Assembly (NCBI RefSeq): GCF_900187385.1
Contig: NZ_FYEY01000001.1
Coordinates: 3,286,001-3,350,000, forward strand
Direction: 5' to 3'
Length of the DNA stretch: 64,000 nucleotides
Source: Streptomyces sp. 2114.4
GTDB taxonomy: Bacteria > Actinomycetota > Actinomycetes > Streptomycetales > Streptomycetaceae
The position numbers and the translations under genes were made by a program. Shown in pieces: positions 33,901-48,900 of this stretch (positions within the stretch are counted from its first letter, which is position 1; every line of letters begins with the position of its first letter). Under the pieces are notes generated by a model. It saw only the letters and a list, made by a program, of their open reading frames with translations, was not told the origin of the DNA and made no database searches.

Positions 33901-36900
33901 ACGACAGGGAGCCGAGCTGCTGACCGCGGTCGCTGACTGAAGGAGGCTTCCGAGTTCTTGCGCAGGCGGTCAGCCGCGGGTCGATGCGTACGTGCTGCTC
34001 GTCTCCGGCTTGGCCGAGGGCGCCGGGAATCCACCTGACCGCGCCGCCCAAGTCGCCTATCGTCAAAGGAATTCGGGGCAGGAGACGCGGCTCGTCCCGG
34101 CCGGGAGTCCGGGGCAAGGGCCAGACGGGGAGGATGACGACGGTGCGCTACCGCCAGCTGGGATGCAGTGGGTTGTCCGTGTCCGAAATCGGTTACGGTG
34201 CGTGGGGGATCGGTGAGTCCAAGTGGGTGGGTGCCACGGAGGACGAATCCGTACGCGCGCTGCACCGTGCCGTCGACCTCGGCGTGAACTTCATCGACAC
34301 CGCTCGCGGCTATGGCGAGAGCGAGCGCATAGTCGGCCGTGTCGTCCGTGAGCGGGGCGGCGAGGAAGTACGCGTGGCGACCAAGGTGCCGCCCAAGAAC
34401 CGCGTCTGGCAGCCGTCCTGCGGCACGGACCCGGCCGAGGCGTTCCCGGGTGTGCACATCCGCGAAAGCCTGGAGACCAGTCTGCGCACCAGCGGCCTGG
34501 ACCACTTCGACGTGCTGCAGTTCCATATCTGGAGCGATGACTGGGTCGGCCGCGGCGACTGGCTGGAGACGATCAGCGAGCTGAAGCGGGAGGGAAAGAT
34601 CCGCCTGTTCGGCGTCTCCGTCAACGACCACCAGCCCGACAGTGCGCTCGCGCTCGTGCGCAGCGGTGCCGTGGACAGTGTGCAGGTCATCTACAACATC
34701 TTCGACCAGGCGCCGGCCGACTCCCTGCTGCCGGCCTGCGAGGAGCACGGCGTCGGCGTCATCGTCCGGGTGGCGCTGGACGAGGGCGGCCTCACCGGCC
34801 GGGTCACGGCCGACACGGTGTTCCCGGAAGGTGATTGGCGCAACCGCTACTTCCGCGACGACCGGCCGGCACAGGTCGGCCGGCGGGTGGCGGCCATCGT
34901 CGCCGACCTCGGCATCGCTCCCGATGAGATCGCCGCGACCGCGTTGCGGTTCGTGCTGAGTTCGACGGCGGTCTCCACGGTCATCCCCGGAATGCGCAGC
35001 GTACGCAACGTCGAGCGCAACACGGCGGTGAGCGACGGGCGGCCACTCACCGGTGAGCAACTGGCCGTTCTGGCCAAGCACCGGTGGCAGCGCAACTTCT
35101 ACGCCTGATCTCCGACGACCGCCAACGGTGGCCGTGCGCGCTCGTACCGAGGCTCCCCCGCTGCGCACGGCCCCCGTTTGACGGTGGTGTTCGCCGCCGC
35201 CCATCAGCGGCCCTCAGCGGCAGACATCTCCTCTGCCTGTCCTGCCGCTTGCATGTCCTACTGCTGCATGGCGCTGGTGGTAGGAGCCGCCGTAGTGGGA
35301 GCCGCCGTAGTGGGGGGCGTCGTAGTGGTACCGCCCATCGTGGCACCGGTAATCGTGGCGCCCACCGTGACAGCGTTACCCGTCAGCGTGCCAGCACCCT
35401 GATTGGCCTGACCCTGGATGGCCTGACCCTGGACGGCCTGACCCTGATTGGCCTGACCCTGGACGGCCTGACCCTGGACGGCCTGACCCTGGACGGCCTG
35501 ACCCTGGACGGCCTGACCCTGATTGGCCTGACCCTGGACGGCCTGACCCTGGACGGCCTGACCCTGGACGGCCTGACCCTGGACGGCCTGACCCTGATTG
35601 GCCTGACCCTGGGTCGTCTGAGCGCCTACCGTCGTGCTGGCACCGGTCGTCGTGGTGGTGGCGCCCGTAGTGGTGGCGCCGGTCGTCACGCTGGTGCCGG
35701 TCGTCGTGGTGGTGGCACCCGTAGTGGTGGCACCCGTGGTGACGCCTCCTGTGCCGCCGACACCGCCGCCGCCGCCGAAGACGCAGAGCCTCGGATTCTG
35801 GACGACCCTGCCGTTCCGTACGTTCACCACGATGAGCTTGCCGGTATTGGGGTCTCTGAGGAACTTGCAGAGCAGGCTGGGCGCCGCGCTCGACGATGTC
35901 GAGGCGGTCTTGGCTGTCTGAGGTGCCGCCTGCACGCTCATCACGCCACCCGTGCCGACGAGCGCCACCGTCAGGACGGATGCGCCGATCACGCTGGGTA
36001 GGTGTTTCCGGATGCGCTTCACCATGATGCCTCCTTTGGGCGGACGGCCTACGTGGGTATCTCCTTCAGCGTGGAAGGCCGACCATGGCTCCGGTGTTGA
36101 TCGGGCGTGACCCTGCCGTGACCCGCTCATGCCGGGGTGGGGGGAACCGGCCCTTCGAGCCGTAGGGGACGGGCGATGAGGACGGCGACATCGTCGTGGT
36201 CGTCCGGGTCGCGAAGGGCGTCGAGGAGGCGGTCGCAGGTGGCCTCCAAGGAACGGTCGGGGGTACCGAGGAGGCGGAGGAGGAGGTCCAGGCGCGCGTC
36301 GATGGGCTGGTGGCGGGTCTCGACCAGACCGTCGGTGTAGAGGACCAGCCGGTCGCCGGGGTGCAGGGGGAAGGTGGTGGCCTCGAAGGGGACACCGCCG
36401 ACGCCGAGGGGTACGCCGGTGGGCAGGTCGAGGAGTTCAGGGGGCTTGCCGGTGCGGATCAGCACCGGGGGCAGATGGCCGGCGATGGCGATGTCGCAGA
36501 TCGCGCGGTGCGGGTCGTACACGGCGTAGGCGCAGGTGGCGTAGTACTCCAGCCCGACGGTGATCTTGTCGATGTGCCGCAGTACGTCGCTCGGCGGGAT
36601 ATCGAGGTCGGCCAGGGTGGAGGTGGCGGTGCGCAGGCGCCCCATGGTGGTGGCGGCATTGATGCCGCTGCCCATCACATCGCCCACGACGAGGGCGGTC
36701 TTGTCGGCGGCCAGGGGGATGACGTCGAACCAGTCGCCGCCGACTTCGCTGGTGGTGCCGGCGGGCTGGTAGCGGGTGGCGGTCTCCAGTCCCGTCCGGT
36801 GCGGCGGGCGGTCCGGGAGCAGGCTGCGCTGGAGGGTCACCGCCGTATTGCGCAGGCTCTGGTACAGGCGGGCGTTGTCGATGCACACCGCGGCGCGGTC

Positions 36901-39900
36901 GGCCAGTTCGGCGGCGAGGGTCAGGTCGTCCTCGTCGAAGGGCAGCGGGTTGCGGGCGCGGCTGAGACACAGCGCGCCGAGTACCTCGCCGCGGGCGATC
37001 AGTGGCGTGGTGAGGTAGCTGTGGATGCCGGCGCGGGCCAGCAGGGCGGCAGCCTCGGGGCCGCGCGCGATGCGCGTCAGGTCCCGCTTCTCGACGTGGG
37101 AAACCAGGATCGGGCGGCCCGTGCGCACACATTGGGTGACCAGCCGGTCGGGCCCGTAGCTGGCGAGGCGGCCGGGAGGATCGGCGGCGCGCACCGCCTC
37201 GGTCGGGTGGGCGGCGCGCACCGCGAGGGCACGGAACAGCGCATGGTGGTCGCCGGGTGTGGTGGGGCGGCGGTCGTCCAGGACGGAATCCAGGACGTCG
37301 ACCGCCGCCACGTCGGCGAGCTCGGGCACGGTGACGTCGGCCAGTTCGCGGGCGGTCCGTTCCACCTCCAAAGTGGTGCCGATACGGGAGGTGCCGTCGG
37401 CGATGATGGCCAGATGCCGACGGGTGCGGGCCGTCTCGGTGGCCTCGCGGTGCCGGTCGGTGACATCCACGACCAGGCCGGCCACCCCGAGAATCCGCCC
37501 GCCGGGATCCTCGAGCCGGTAGCAGGAGACGGACCAGGCGTGCTCGTTGTCGGGATCGGCGGGGGTACGCCCCAAGGTGTACGCGTCGACCAGGGGGCTG
37601 CCGGTCGCCAGGACCTGCCGCAGCGCCTTCTCGAGCGCATCGAGGTCCATCAAGGGCAGCACCTCGCGGACCGACCGGCCGAAATGGTCCCCGGCGGGAA
37701 CACCGTTCATCCGCTCCAGCGCCGGGTTGACGGCCAGGTAGCGCAGGTCGGTGTCGAAGACGGCCACGCCGATCGGGGACTGCGAGACCAGCCGCGTGGA
37801 GAGGGCCACATCCCGTTCCACCTGCCGCAGGACCGCCTCGTCGGTGGCGATCCCCAGCGCATAGAGGTCACCCCGGACGTCCAGCAGCCGCATGTTGCGG
37901 AACTCCACGAGCCGGGTGCTGCCGTCCTTGTGCCGGATGGGGAAGGCGCCGGCCCAGCTGCTGCCCGTGCCCATGACCTCTGCGAAGAGTCTGATCACCA
38001 GGTCCAGATGCTGTTCGTGGACCAGCAGCCGGCCCGCGTACTGGCCCAGGGCCTCCTTCGCGGTGTAGCCGAACAGCTCCTCGGCCTGCGGGCTCCACAG
38101 CACGATGTGCCCGTCGGAGTCCAGGACCACCGCGGCGACGCCGAGCAGGTCCAGCAGCCCACTGCGCTGCGGGGGTCCGGCATCGGGCTGATCGCCCACG
38201 GATCCGAAGGGGCCGGCGGTCCTCATCCCAGGCACTCCCTCCGCCTGTGAGCGCGGCCTGCGCCAGGCTGTGGCCTGTGTCCCTGCACCTCGCAGTGCCT
38301 CCATGGTGCCCCGGACCCGGGCGACCCCGCAGGGCGTGCGGGCGGGCCGGCACGGCACGCGGCCACGGACCGGGCGTCCGGAGCGAGGGGAGTTATCCAC
38401 AGGGTCGACGGCGACCCCCGCGGAACTCGTAGGCTTCTGGAATGGCTCTGGCGGACGTGGAAATGGTCGTGGACATGGATGTGGAAGGCGCCTCGGACGC
38501 AAGCGAGGCGGTGCAGGTACTGCGCCGGGTGTTCGGGTACGAGTCGTTCCGCGGCAGTCAGCAGGAGATCATTGAGCACGTCATAGGGGGCGGGGACGCG
38601 GTCGTCCTGATGCCGACCGGTGGCGGCAAGTCGCTCTGCTATCAGATTCCCTCGCTGGTCAGAGGCGGTGTGGGGGTGGTCATCTCGCCCCTGATCGCGT
38701 TGATGCAGGACCAGGTCGATGCCCTGCGGGCACTCGGGGTGCGGGCCGGGTTCCTCAATTCGACTCAGGATCTGGAGGAGCGGCGGCTCGTCGAGGCCGA
38801 GTTCCTGGCCGGGGAGCTGGATCTGCTGTATCTGGCGCCCGAGCGGCTGCGGGTCGAGCAGACGCTGAGCCTGCTGGACCGCGGGAAGGTCTCGCTCTTC
38901 GCGATCGACGAGGCGCACTGTGTCGCGCAGTGGGGCCATGACTTCCGGCCGGATTACCTGGCGCTGTCGATGCTGCACGAGCGCTGGCCCGAGGTGCCGC
39001 GGATCGCGCTGACCGCCACCGCGACCGAGGCGACCCATACCGAGATCACCTCCCGGCTGCGGATGGCCGACGCCCGGCACTTCGTCGCGAGCTTCGACCG
39101 GCCGAACATCCAGTACCGGATCGCGGCGAAGAGCGAGCCGAAGAAGCAGCTGCTGGACCTGCTGCGGAACGAGCATGCGGGGGACGCAGGGATCGTCTAC
39201 TGCCTGTCGCGGGCCTCGGTCGAGAAGACCGCACAGTTCCTGGTGGAGAACGGCATCGCGGCGGTGCCGTATCACGCGGGGCTCGACCCGCGGACGCGTG
39301 CCGAGCACCAGGCCCGCTTCCTGCGTGAGGACGGGCTGACCGTGGTCGCCACGATCGCGTTCGGGATGGGCATCGACAAGCCGGATGTGCGGTTCGTGGC
39401 GCATCTGGATCTGCCGAAGTCGGTGGAGGGCTACTACCAGGAGACGGGGCGCGCCGGGCGGGACGGGCAGCCGTCGACGGCCTGGCTGGCCTATGGGCTG
39501 CAGGATGTGGTGCAGCAGCGGAAGATGATCGACGGGTCGGAGGGCGACGAGGCGCACCGGCGGCGGCTGTCGGCCCATCTCGACGCGATGCTGGCGCTGT
39601 GCGAGACGGTGCAGTGCCGTCGGGTCCGGCTGCTGGCCTACTTCGGGCAGGAGAGCAGCGCCTGCGGCAACTGCGATACGTGCCTGGCCCCGCCGGAGAC
39701 CTGGGACGGCACGGTGGCCGCGCAGAAGCTGCTGTCCACGGTCGTCCGGCTGAAGCGGGAGCGCGGGCAGAAGTTCGGCGCGGGCCAGATCATCGACATC
39801 CTGACGGGGAAGAAGACTGCCAAGGTCATTCAGTTCGATCACGACGGGCTGAGCGTCTTCGGGGTGGGGGACGACCTCCGGGACGCCGAATGGCGGGGCG

Positions 39901-42900
39901 TCGTACGGCAGTTGCTGGCTCAGGGACTGCTCGCAGTCGAAGGTGATTACGGCACGCTGGTGCTCACGGAGGCGAGCGGCGAGGTGCTGGGCGGCCGGCG
40001 CGAGGTGCCGATGCGGCGGGAGCCGGAGAAGGCGGCGCGGGCGGCCAAGGCGAAGACGAAGAGCAAGCGTGCGGCTCCGGCGGACCTGCCGGAAGAGGCC
40101 CTGCCGGTCTTCGAGGCACTGCGCGGCTGGCGGGGGCGTACGGCCAAGGAGCAGGGCGTGCCCGCGTATGTGATCTTCCACGATGCGACGCTGCGGGAGA
40201 TCGCCACGGTCCGGCCGGCGACCACGGCCGAGCTCGGCGCGGTCAGCGGCGTCGGCGAGAACAAGCTCGCGAAGTACGGATCGCAGATCTTGGATGTGCT
40301 GGCGGGGCGGGAGAGCCCCGGCGGAGAGGGCGGCGGCGGAGAGGGAGCCGGCGCGTCAGCGGCGGGCGGGGGAACGGTGGCGGCCAAGCCGGCAACGACG
40401 ACCGGGGCTCCCGGGGCGGCCCGGCCGGGCAGGGCGCCGGGGGATGCTCCCCTGGGGCCGGAGCCTGACGACGAGGAGGCGTTTCCGGAGCCGCCGGATG
40501 ACATCGACTGGTAGCCGGATGGCAGTGACCGGTACCGCTGGGGGGCTGGACGGCCAGGTGGCGGGGCGGCCGCCCCGCCGCACCCGTGCGGGGCCGTGCC
40601 GGCGGAGCACGGGGAACGGGGTTCAGGCAGCGGGTCGAGGAACTCGGGGGGCGGCATCAGGCATTCGGAGGATCGTGCGGGCGCCACCGTCGGGCGCGTT
40701 GGTGAAGCGGAGGTCGATGCCCAGGACGGCGGACTGGCCGACGGCGATGGTCAGGCCCAGGCCGTGGCCCTTGCCGCGGCCCGGGGCGTCGGTGCGGAAG
40801 CGCTGCGGACCGTGTTCCAGCAGGTCGACGGAGTAACCCGGGCCGTGGTCACGTACCTCGATGATCGCCGGACCGCCGCCGGGCGGGGCGTCAACGGTGA
40901 CGACGACCGGGGGCCGGCCGTGCCGGTGTGCGTTGATGACGAGGTTGGCGAGGATGCGGTCGAGCCGGCGGCGGTCGGTCTCGATCACCCGGTCGGCGGC
41001 GATCCGTACGACGGTGTCGAGGCCGGTGGCGCGTACGGAGCCTTCGACCAGCGTCCCGAGGTCATAGGCGTCGAGGTCGGCGCGCTCGGTGCCGGAGTCC
41101 AGCCGGGAGATCTCCAGCAGGTCCTCGGTGAGGCGGTGCAGCGCCCGCAGCCGGTCGTTGATCATCTCCTTGGGCCGGCCCTCCGGCAGCAGCTCGGCCG
41201 AGGCCAGGATGCCGGTGAGCGGCGTCCGGAGCTCATGGGCGACATCGGCGGTGAAGCGCTGTTCCGCCTGGAGCCGCCTCTGCAGGGAGCCCGCCACCGA
41301 GTCCAGCGCCGCGGCCACCGCCGCCACCTCGTCCTGCCCGGCCGATCCGCCGCCCGCCGCCTGATCCGCGCCGTTGCCGACCCGGGCGTCCAGGTCGCCG
41401 GCGGTGATACGGCGCGCGACCGCCGCCGTGGTGGCCAGCCGCCGGCTGATGCGCTGGGCCAGGAACAGTCCGGCGAGGGCGACGGCCGCGGCGGCGAGCA
41501 CGGCAGAGCCGAGGATGGCGGTGTCGAGCTTGTCGAGGGAGCGATGCGTGTTGCCGTAGGGCGACCAGACGGCCATGACGTGGCCGTCGGCCGGCGCCGC
41601 GGCCCACATGACGAGGCGGCCCCGATACGTGCCCACCATGGTGCCGTGCTCGCCGGAGCGCGCCAACCGGCGCAATTCGGCGGGAAGTTGGGGCGGGTCG
41701 AGGAGGGAGTTGAGACCTTCGCGTGAAGTGCCGTACTCGAAGAGGTCCAGGGCGGTGCCGAGGTTGGCGCTGGTCTCCTTGCGGACCTGGCCGACGGTCT
41801 GACGGGCCACCGCATTGTGGACGAGGGCCCCGAGGACGGCGGCGACCGCGCAGCTCACCGCCATCACGGTCAGCGCGATCTTCCAGCGGAGGGAGACCGC
41901 CGGGCGTTTCATGGGCTGCCGCCACCGGCCCGTGGGGTCTGGGAGGTGCGGGCGTCATCGAGGGTGAGGTTCCACAGACTCATCGAATCGCCATCCCAGA
42001 GATAGTCGGTGACGCTGACGTACCGGGGATCCTTGGTGGGCTCGCGGATGGCGAGGTGCCCGGCCGCCAGCTCGACACCGGCCAGCACCCCGCGCAGCAC
42101 GAGCACCCGCGTCACCACCGCGCCCCGGACGCTGTACACCCGCAGCTCACTGTTGCGCGGCGTGAGGTTGACGGCCATGAGCAGGTCCGGTTTGCCGTCG
42201 CTGGTGAGGTCGTGCAGCTCGGGACGGCGTACCGACTTCGGGGCGGGCGGCTTTCCGCCCTGCGCGACGATGTCCGCGTTGAGGACGGCGAGCGGGTTCG
42301 CGTCCGCCATGCTGCCGCTGGGGATCCGCGGGACATGCGGTACGGGTACCAGGGCCGCCGGATTCTCGTCGCGGCCGGGCGGGGCAGGCGAATAGTCCGG
42401 CCACAGCACCAGCGGCGCATCCACGTCCCGGGCTCGCCCCTCGCTCTGCAGCCCCTCCACGCCCGCGCACCCCGTCGCGAGGAGGGTGAGCGAGGCGAGT
42501 GAGGTGAGGGCGGCGAGGACGGAGCGGGGTGAGCGGCCGGAGAGGGCGAGGAGAGGGGCGCGGGCAAAACGGTGGGCGCGCGCCGTACCGGGTCGCAGCC
42601 GTCGCATATCGTCGCCACCACCTTCACGCCTCCACACCTTCACGCCCTGCGCCTCCGCGCCTTGCGCCTCCGCGCCCTTCACCTCCGCGCCTTGCCGCTG
42701 CGCGGCCCTGCCTGCCGGCCGGCCCGCCCGCCCACCGCGCGATACGCCCCGTGGAGTCGATCACTCGACGTGACCACTCACACAAAAAAGCGCCACATAA
42801 AAGGACGTAACCTGACACAAAGCTATCCAAGACGACGGCGAACGGAATCTTTGGATCGGCCATTCCGGCGGCTTGTGAGAGCCTTTGCCCCATCGGGCGG

Positions 42901-45900
42901 GCGTTCCTTCACACGACCGCTCCCAGAGATCACAGCGACTGTTACACAACGTACGGATTACCGTTAAGGACGCTCCGTAGCGTGCTCCTTAGTCACCATG
43001 CCCCTACGGCGGCACCAGCCGCCCACGACGAGGAGTACCCATGCGGGCCCAGCACCGCTCCATGATCCGTACCGCCACGGTCGCGACCGGTGCGCTGGCC
43101 GTCCTGCTGCTTCCCGCAGGCGCCGCCTTCGCCGCCGACTCCACCGCGCCCACGGAGAGCCGGACATCGATCATGCTGCCCGACAACGGGCTGGCCGGCC
43201 TGGCCGAGAAGGCCGGTCATCTGCCCAAGGCAGGGGTGATAGGCGGTGCGGGTGCACTGGGCGTGGCCGGCGCGGTCATCGCCGTGCACCGTCGGCGCCA
43301 CGGCAGCCGGGGACGCCAGGAGGCCTAGAACCGGCCCTCGAAGTCCCCGTCCGGCTACTCCTCCTCCCCCACCAGCCGCTGCACCTCCTCATAACCCAGC
43401 ACCTCGCCACCCGCCCCGGCCGCATCCGTGGGCCGTTGGCCCGTACGGATCGCGTCCGCCGCCGTGAGGGTGGCCTGCAGCGCCGTACGGAACAGCAGCG
43501 AACCGGTGCTGATGCGGCGTACGCCGAGGTCCGCCAGACGGCTGACGGTGTGCCGTCCGGGGGCGAAGAGGATGTTCAGCGGCGCGGGGATCCCGGCGAC
43601 CAGAGCCGACACCTCCTCGTCGGCGATGACGCCCGGTACGAAGATGCCGTCCGCGCCCGCCTCCAGATAACTCTCGGCGCGCGCGAGCGTCGCCGACAGC
43701 GGCGGCGGGCTGTCCGTCAGCCAGTGGGTGTCGATCCGGGCATTGAGGAACAGGCCCGGCGCCCGCTCCTTCACCGCGCCGAGCAATTCGGCCTGGCGTA
43801 CCGGGTCCTGCAGCCCCCCGCCGCCGGGCAGCCCGTCCTCCAGGTTCAGCCCGGCCGCCCCGGCCTCCGCCAACTCGGCGGCCAGATCTCCCACTTGGCC
43901 GGCGTCGCCGCCGAATCCGCCCTCCACGTCGACCGTGTACGGACAGGACAGCCGGCCATTGAGCCGCAGCGCCAGGGCCAGCGTCGCGTCCCGGGCCTCG
44001 GCGAGCCCGCGCCCGTCCGGATAGCCATGGGCAGCGGCGACGCCCAGGCTCGTGGTGCCGACCGCCGCGTATCCGGCCCCGGCGAGCGCGAGGGCCGAGA
44101 TGACATCCCAGGCATTGGGCAGCAGCAGCGGCTGGTCGGCGTGGTGCAGCGCATGGAAGTGGAAGGTGGCGTACTCCGGGGAGGTACTCATACGGGCACC
44201 GTAGGCCGGAGTCCCTTCGGTAGGCGCCGAAGACTCGCGGCGGACAATGGAGTCATGACCACTCCGGCGTACAGCTCCGAGCTCGCACGGCTGGCCGCAC
44301 TGCTCGCGGACCGCACCCGGGCGTCCTTCTGCCTTGCCCTGCTCGACGGCCGGGCCTGGACGGCCGGTGAGCTGGCCGCGTATGCGCAGGTCGCGCCCTC
44401 GACGGCGAGCGAGCATCTGACCCGGCTCACCGACGGCGGGCTGCTGGCGGAGCGCCACCAGGGCCGCCACCGTTACGTCCAGCTCGCCGGTCCGCGCGTC
44501 GCCGAGCTGCTGGAATCCCTGATCGCACAGCTCGACCCGCCGGCCGAGCGGCCCCGCGGGCTGCGTGCCGTGAGCGCTTCCGCCGCGCTCGCCCGGGGCC
44601 GCACCTGTTACGACCACCTGGCGGGCCGGCTCGGCGTGACGATCACCGACGCCATGACCGGGCGGGGGCTGCTCGACCAGGACGGCGGGTTCGCGCTCAC
44701 CGACGCCGGGCGGCAGTGGCTCACCGACGGCCTGGGGATCGAGCCGGCCGCGCTGCGCACGGGGCGACGGCCCCAGGCCCGCGGCTGCCTGGACTGGACC
44801 GAGCGCCGGGCCCACCTCGCGGGCACGGCCGGTGCCCGGCTCTGCGACCGGCTGCTGGACCGGCACTGGGTCCGCCGGGTCGGCAGCGGCAGGGCCGTGC
44901 GCCTCACCCCGGACGGGGCGACGGCGCTGCGGGACCTGCTGGGGATCGACGGGGCGACGGCCGATCTGATGTGAGGGACGGTCCGCACGACCCTGCGGCG
45001 CAATACGCCTAGCCGCCGGTATCCGGGCCGCGCCCGGCCGAGTACCGAGCCACCGAAGCCCGAGCCCCACAGCCCCCAAGCCCCGCGCCCCCGGCCCCGA
45101 AATCCCGATGCTCCGCCCTCCCCTCCCCCGTACCGTACGAGCATGATCGAGACGCCGCGCCCGGACGGGACCGCGCCCGCCACCCGTACCCTCTGGCGCC
45201 CCACCGGCCCCGAGGAGCTGGCCCTGGTCGAGGCCTCCGGCTGGCGCGCCTGGCCGCCCCGCCTGCCCGACCAGCCGATCTTCTACCCCGTGCTCAACGA
45301 GGACTACGCGATACGGATCGCCCGCGACTGGAATGTGCCGGCCTCCGGCGTCGGCCATGTCACCCGCTTCGAGATCGAGGCGGACTTCGCCGAGCGCTAC
45401 CCGGTGCGGCAGGCGGGCGGCGAGACGATCCTCGAACTGTGGGTCCCCGCGGAGGAGCTGGCGGAGTTCAACCGGCACATCGTCGGGCGCATCGAGCTCG
45501 TCCGCAGCTTCCACCCGCCGCAAGGATCATGACGGCGTCGCGGCGCCGCGGCCCCGCCGCTCCCGTTCTGCTGACCTCCGCACAACGCACCAGCACCGCC
45601 GCCCTGCTGAACGGGGCGGCCGCCCGCCGCGGCCTCGAAACGGTGACCTTGTCCGGGCCGGAGACCCTGCGCGCGCTGGCCGGACGGGCGGTGCACTGGT
45701 ACGGCGGACCGCGCACCGCCGACCGCGTCGCCGGACCACTGCGGCTGGGGCTGCTGGACCCTCCGGACGACTGGCCGGCCCGCCTTCCACGGCAACTCAC
45801 CCTTCGCCGAGTCGAGTTGCTGACACACGCGGAAGCGTCACGGCGTACCGGACCGTTCTTCGCCAAACCGCCGAGCGACAAGTCCTTCCCGCCGGGCGTG

Positions 45901-48900
45901 GTGGCCTGCGGGACGCAGCTGCCGCCGGCCGCGCCGCAGACTCCGGTGCTCGTCTCGGAGGTCGTGTCCTTCGTCGCCGAGTACCGGCTGTTCCTCCTGG
46001 ACGGCGCCCTGGTCACGGCCACCCGCTACGCCGTCCACGGCCGCCTGGACCCCGCACCGCTCGACGACGATCCGTACGCCCCGGACGTCCGCGCCTTCGC
46101 CGCCCGACTGGCGGCACTCGCACCGCTGCCGAGTGCGGCGGCCGTCGATGTGGGGCGGCTGGACGGGGGCGGATGGGCCGTGGTGGAGGCCAATATGCCG
46201 TACTTCGCGCACTGTTACGCCGCGGATCCGGCGGCCGTGCTGGACGTGGTACTGCGGGCGGCAGGTCCGTATGCGCGTGTCCAGGATGGCGATCGTCGTT
46301 TCCTGCGCGCACGGGTCCTCGGGGCACTCGGCGGCCAGGAGGACCCAGGAACCTAAGGACCCCAGGGCCCCTCTACGGCCTTGACAGCCTCACGACCTGA
46401 CGGCCTGACGACCGGCATCCGCCACCGCCGCCCCCGGCCCCGCTCCGGCTCCCGACGCCGGCCCCGGACCCGGCCTCGACCCCCCACAAGCCCCCGCCCG
46501 TCCATACACCGTGATCCTGGCACCCCTGACCTGCAGTGTGCGGCAGGCCTTGAAGGCGGTGTGCAGCGTGGACCGTTTGGCGATCTCCTGGTCGTTGTCG
46601 TCGGCCGGCTGCCCGTCGGGATCGCCGGCGACGACGATCCGGCGGACGGCCAGCATCCGGTCGTGGATCGCCTCGCCGGACCGCTCGGTGCCGTAGAGGG
46701 TGTGGGAGGCCAACGGGCTCTCGGCCTGGGCGAGATCGCGCAGGCCACGGAAGTCGTCCGGCAGGGTCGCGCGCCAGATCCGCCTGCGGGACGGCATGAA
46801 CAGCAGGCCGTCGCCCGGCTCGGCCACCTCGTGTACGGCGTGCGCAATCGCGGTGACATCGTCGACCCGGCTGTCCGGGCTGCGCAGATGGACGTTGACG
46901 GGCAGCAGCGCGGCCGGCACCACGGCCACCGCCGTCATCCGCCGCAGCCGCCGGCCACGGGTCTGGCCCGGCTCACCGGCCGGTCGCAGCAGCCGTGCCA
47001 GCGCGGCGCCCGCGAGCAGCGCGAACCCGACGACGTAGTAGAGGACATAGCGGTCCACATAGGCCGGTTCGACATGGGAGAGGAGCAGCAGGAGGAGGGT
47101 GGGCAGGAGCAGCAGGGGAATGCCGAGGGCGCGCAGTCCGATCGGGCCGCGGGAGCGGACCGGGACGCGGGCGCAGGCGAGACCGAGGACCGCGAGCACG
47201 GCGAAGGTCAGCAGTTGGACGGGGTCCGGCCACATGAGCCAGCTGATCTGCGCGGACTGCCGGGTGCTGAAGACCGCGAGCGGGGCCAGACCGGCGAGGA
47301 CGGTGACCGAGGAGAGCAGCCAGGCGCGCCGTGTCCGGCGGGGCAGCTGCGCGAGGATCACCGCGGCGCCGTGCGCGGGCAGTGCCAGCGAGGCGAACTC
47401 GTGCAGCAGGCAGGCGACCAGCACCAGCGCGGTATAGCCGAGCCACAGCGTGCGGCGCGGGCGGGCCGCGGCCGCCACCAGCAGATAGCTCGCCCAGACG
47501 ACCAGCGCACAGACCGTCGCATACGAACGGCCCTCCTGCGCGTACTGCTGCACGACCGGGATCAGCGCGAAGGTGCAGCCCGCCAGCAGCCCCGCCCGCC
47601 GCCCGGCCAGGCGCTCGCCCAGCAGGGCGACCCCCGCAGCGGCGGCGGTCATCGCGGCCACGGACGGCAGCCGCAGGCCGACGGCCTCGCCGAGGGCACC
47701 GCCGAGGGCGACGTCGTAGACGCGGAACCAGAGGTGCATCAGCGCGTAATAGAGACCGTGGACGACATCGACGTGCTGCAGCGTGGGCCACAGGTCGGCC
47801 AGGCTGCGGTGCGCCATGTCGTAAGTGACCGCCTCGTCCCGCCATATGGCGTCCTGCCGGCGGATCCCCCACGCCCCCAGGAGCAACATCAGCCCGGAGG
47901 GCAACAGCACCACCGCGCTCTGCGCCGCCCGGGTACCGCGGGCGGCCACGGCGGAGGCGTACGTCTTCTGCGCTTGCGCTACGTCGATGACGGACTCCGG
48001 TCACGCGCGGGACGGACGGACAGACAGTCAGGAAGGCAGGCTCACGATAGGCGGGCCGCCGGGTGGACGACCAGACGGGCGAGCGGGACGGCGACCACGG
48101 GCGGCGGCCACGGGCGGCGGCGGCCGTGGCCGGCAATCGGGAAAGAAACGCGCCCGGCGGCCGCGGGCAGGAGTGGATCAGGCCCCCGGAACCGGGCGGG
48201 GCCGGCGAACCAGGGGCCGTGGGCGGTGATCCGGGGGCCGCGGGCCGGACGCCCGCGGCCCCCGGCCCGCTCAGGTGATGCGGACCAGCTTCGCTCCGAA
48301 GGACGGCTCGACGAGGTCCTTCTGCAGGGCGACGGGCACCTTCTGCATGCTCTCGCCGTTGCCGACGGTCAGCACACCGACCTCGGTACCGGCCTTCGCG
48401 GTGTGCGGGACGGTCTTGCCCCCGTCACCGACGCTCAACTTCAGCTTCTGGCCCGGGACGCCGATCGCCTTGAGGTCCTTGGTGGCGACGACCGGCGTGC
48501 GGCCGTTCAGGCCGTCGTCGACATAGCCGACGACCTGGCCCTTCTTCACCGCCGTGGCCGAGGTCAGCGCGTTGCGTACGGCCTCGATGACCTTCTGGCT
48601 GTTCTGCTTGACCAGGGTGAGGCTGTTGGCGCCGTCGGGGTCCAGGCCCTTGAAGTGCTGGTCCATCATCGTGCCCAGTATCAGCTGGTCCTTGCCGTCC
48701 ACGGTCTTGTAGGCCGCCCAGGACAGCGTGCCGCCGGCCGCCGTGCTGGAGCCGGTCTTGATGCCCTTGATGCTCAGCCCGGCCAGCAGCAGGTTGTCGA
48801 TGTTGCTGTTGATCCGCTTCGGCAGGCCCGGGATCTCGGTGTTGGGCGTGGCGACGATCGGCCGGAAGGCGTCGAACTTCATCACGGCCTCGGCCAGCTT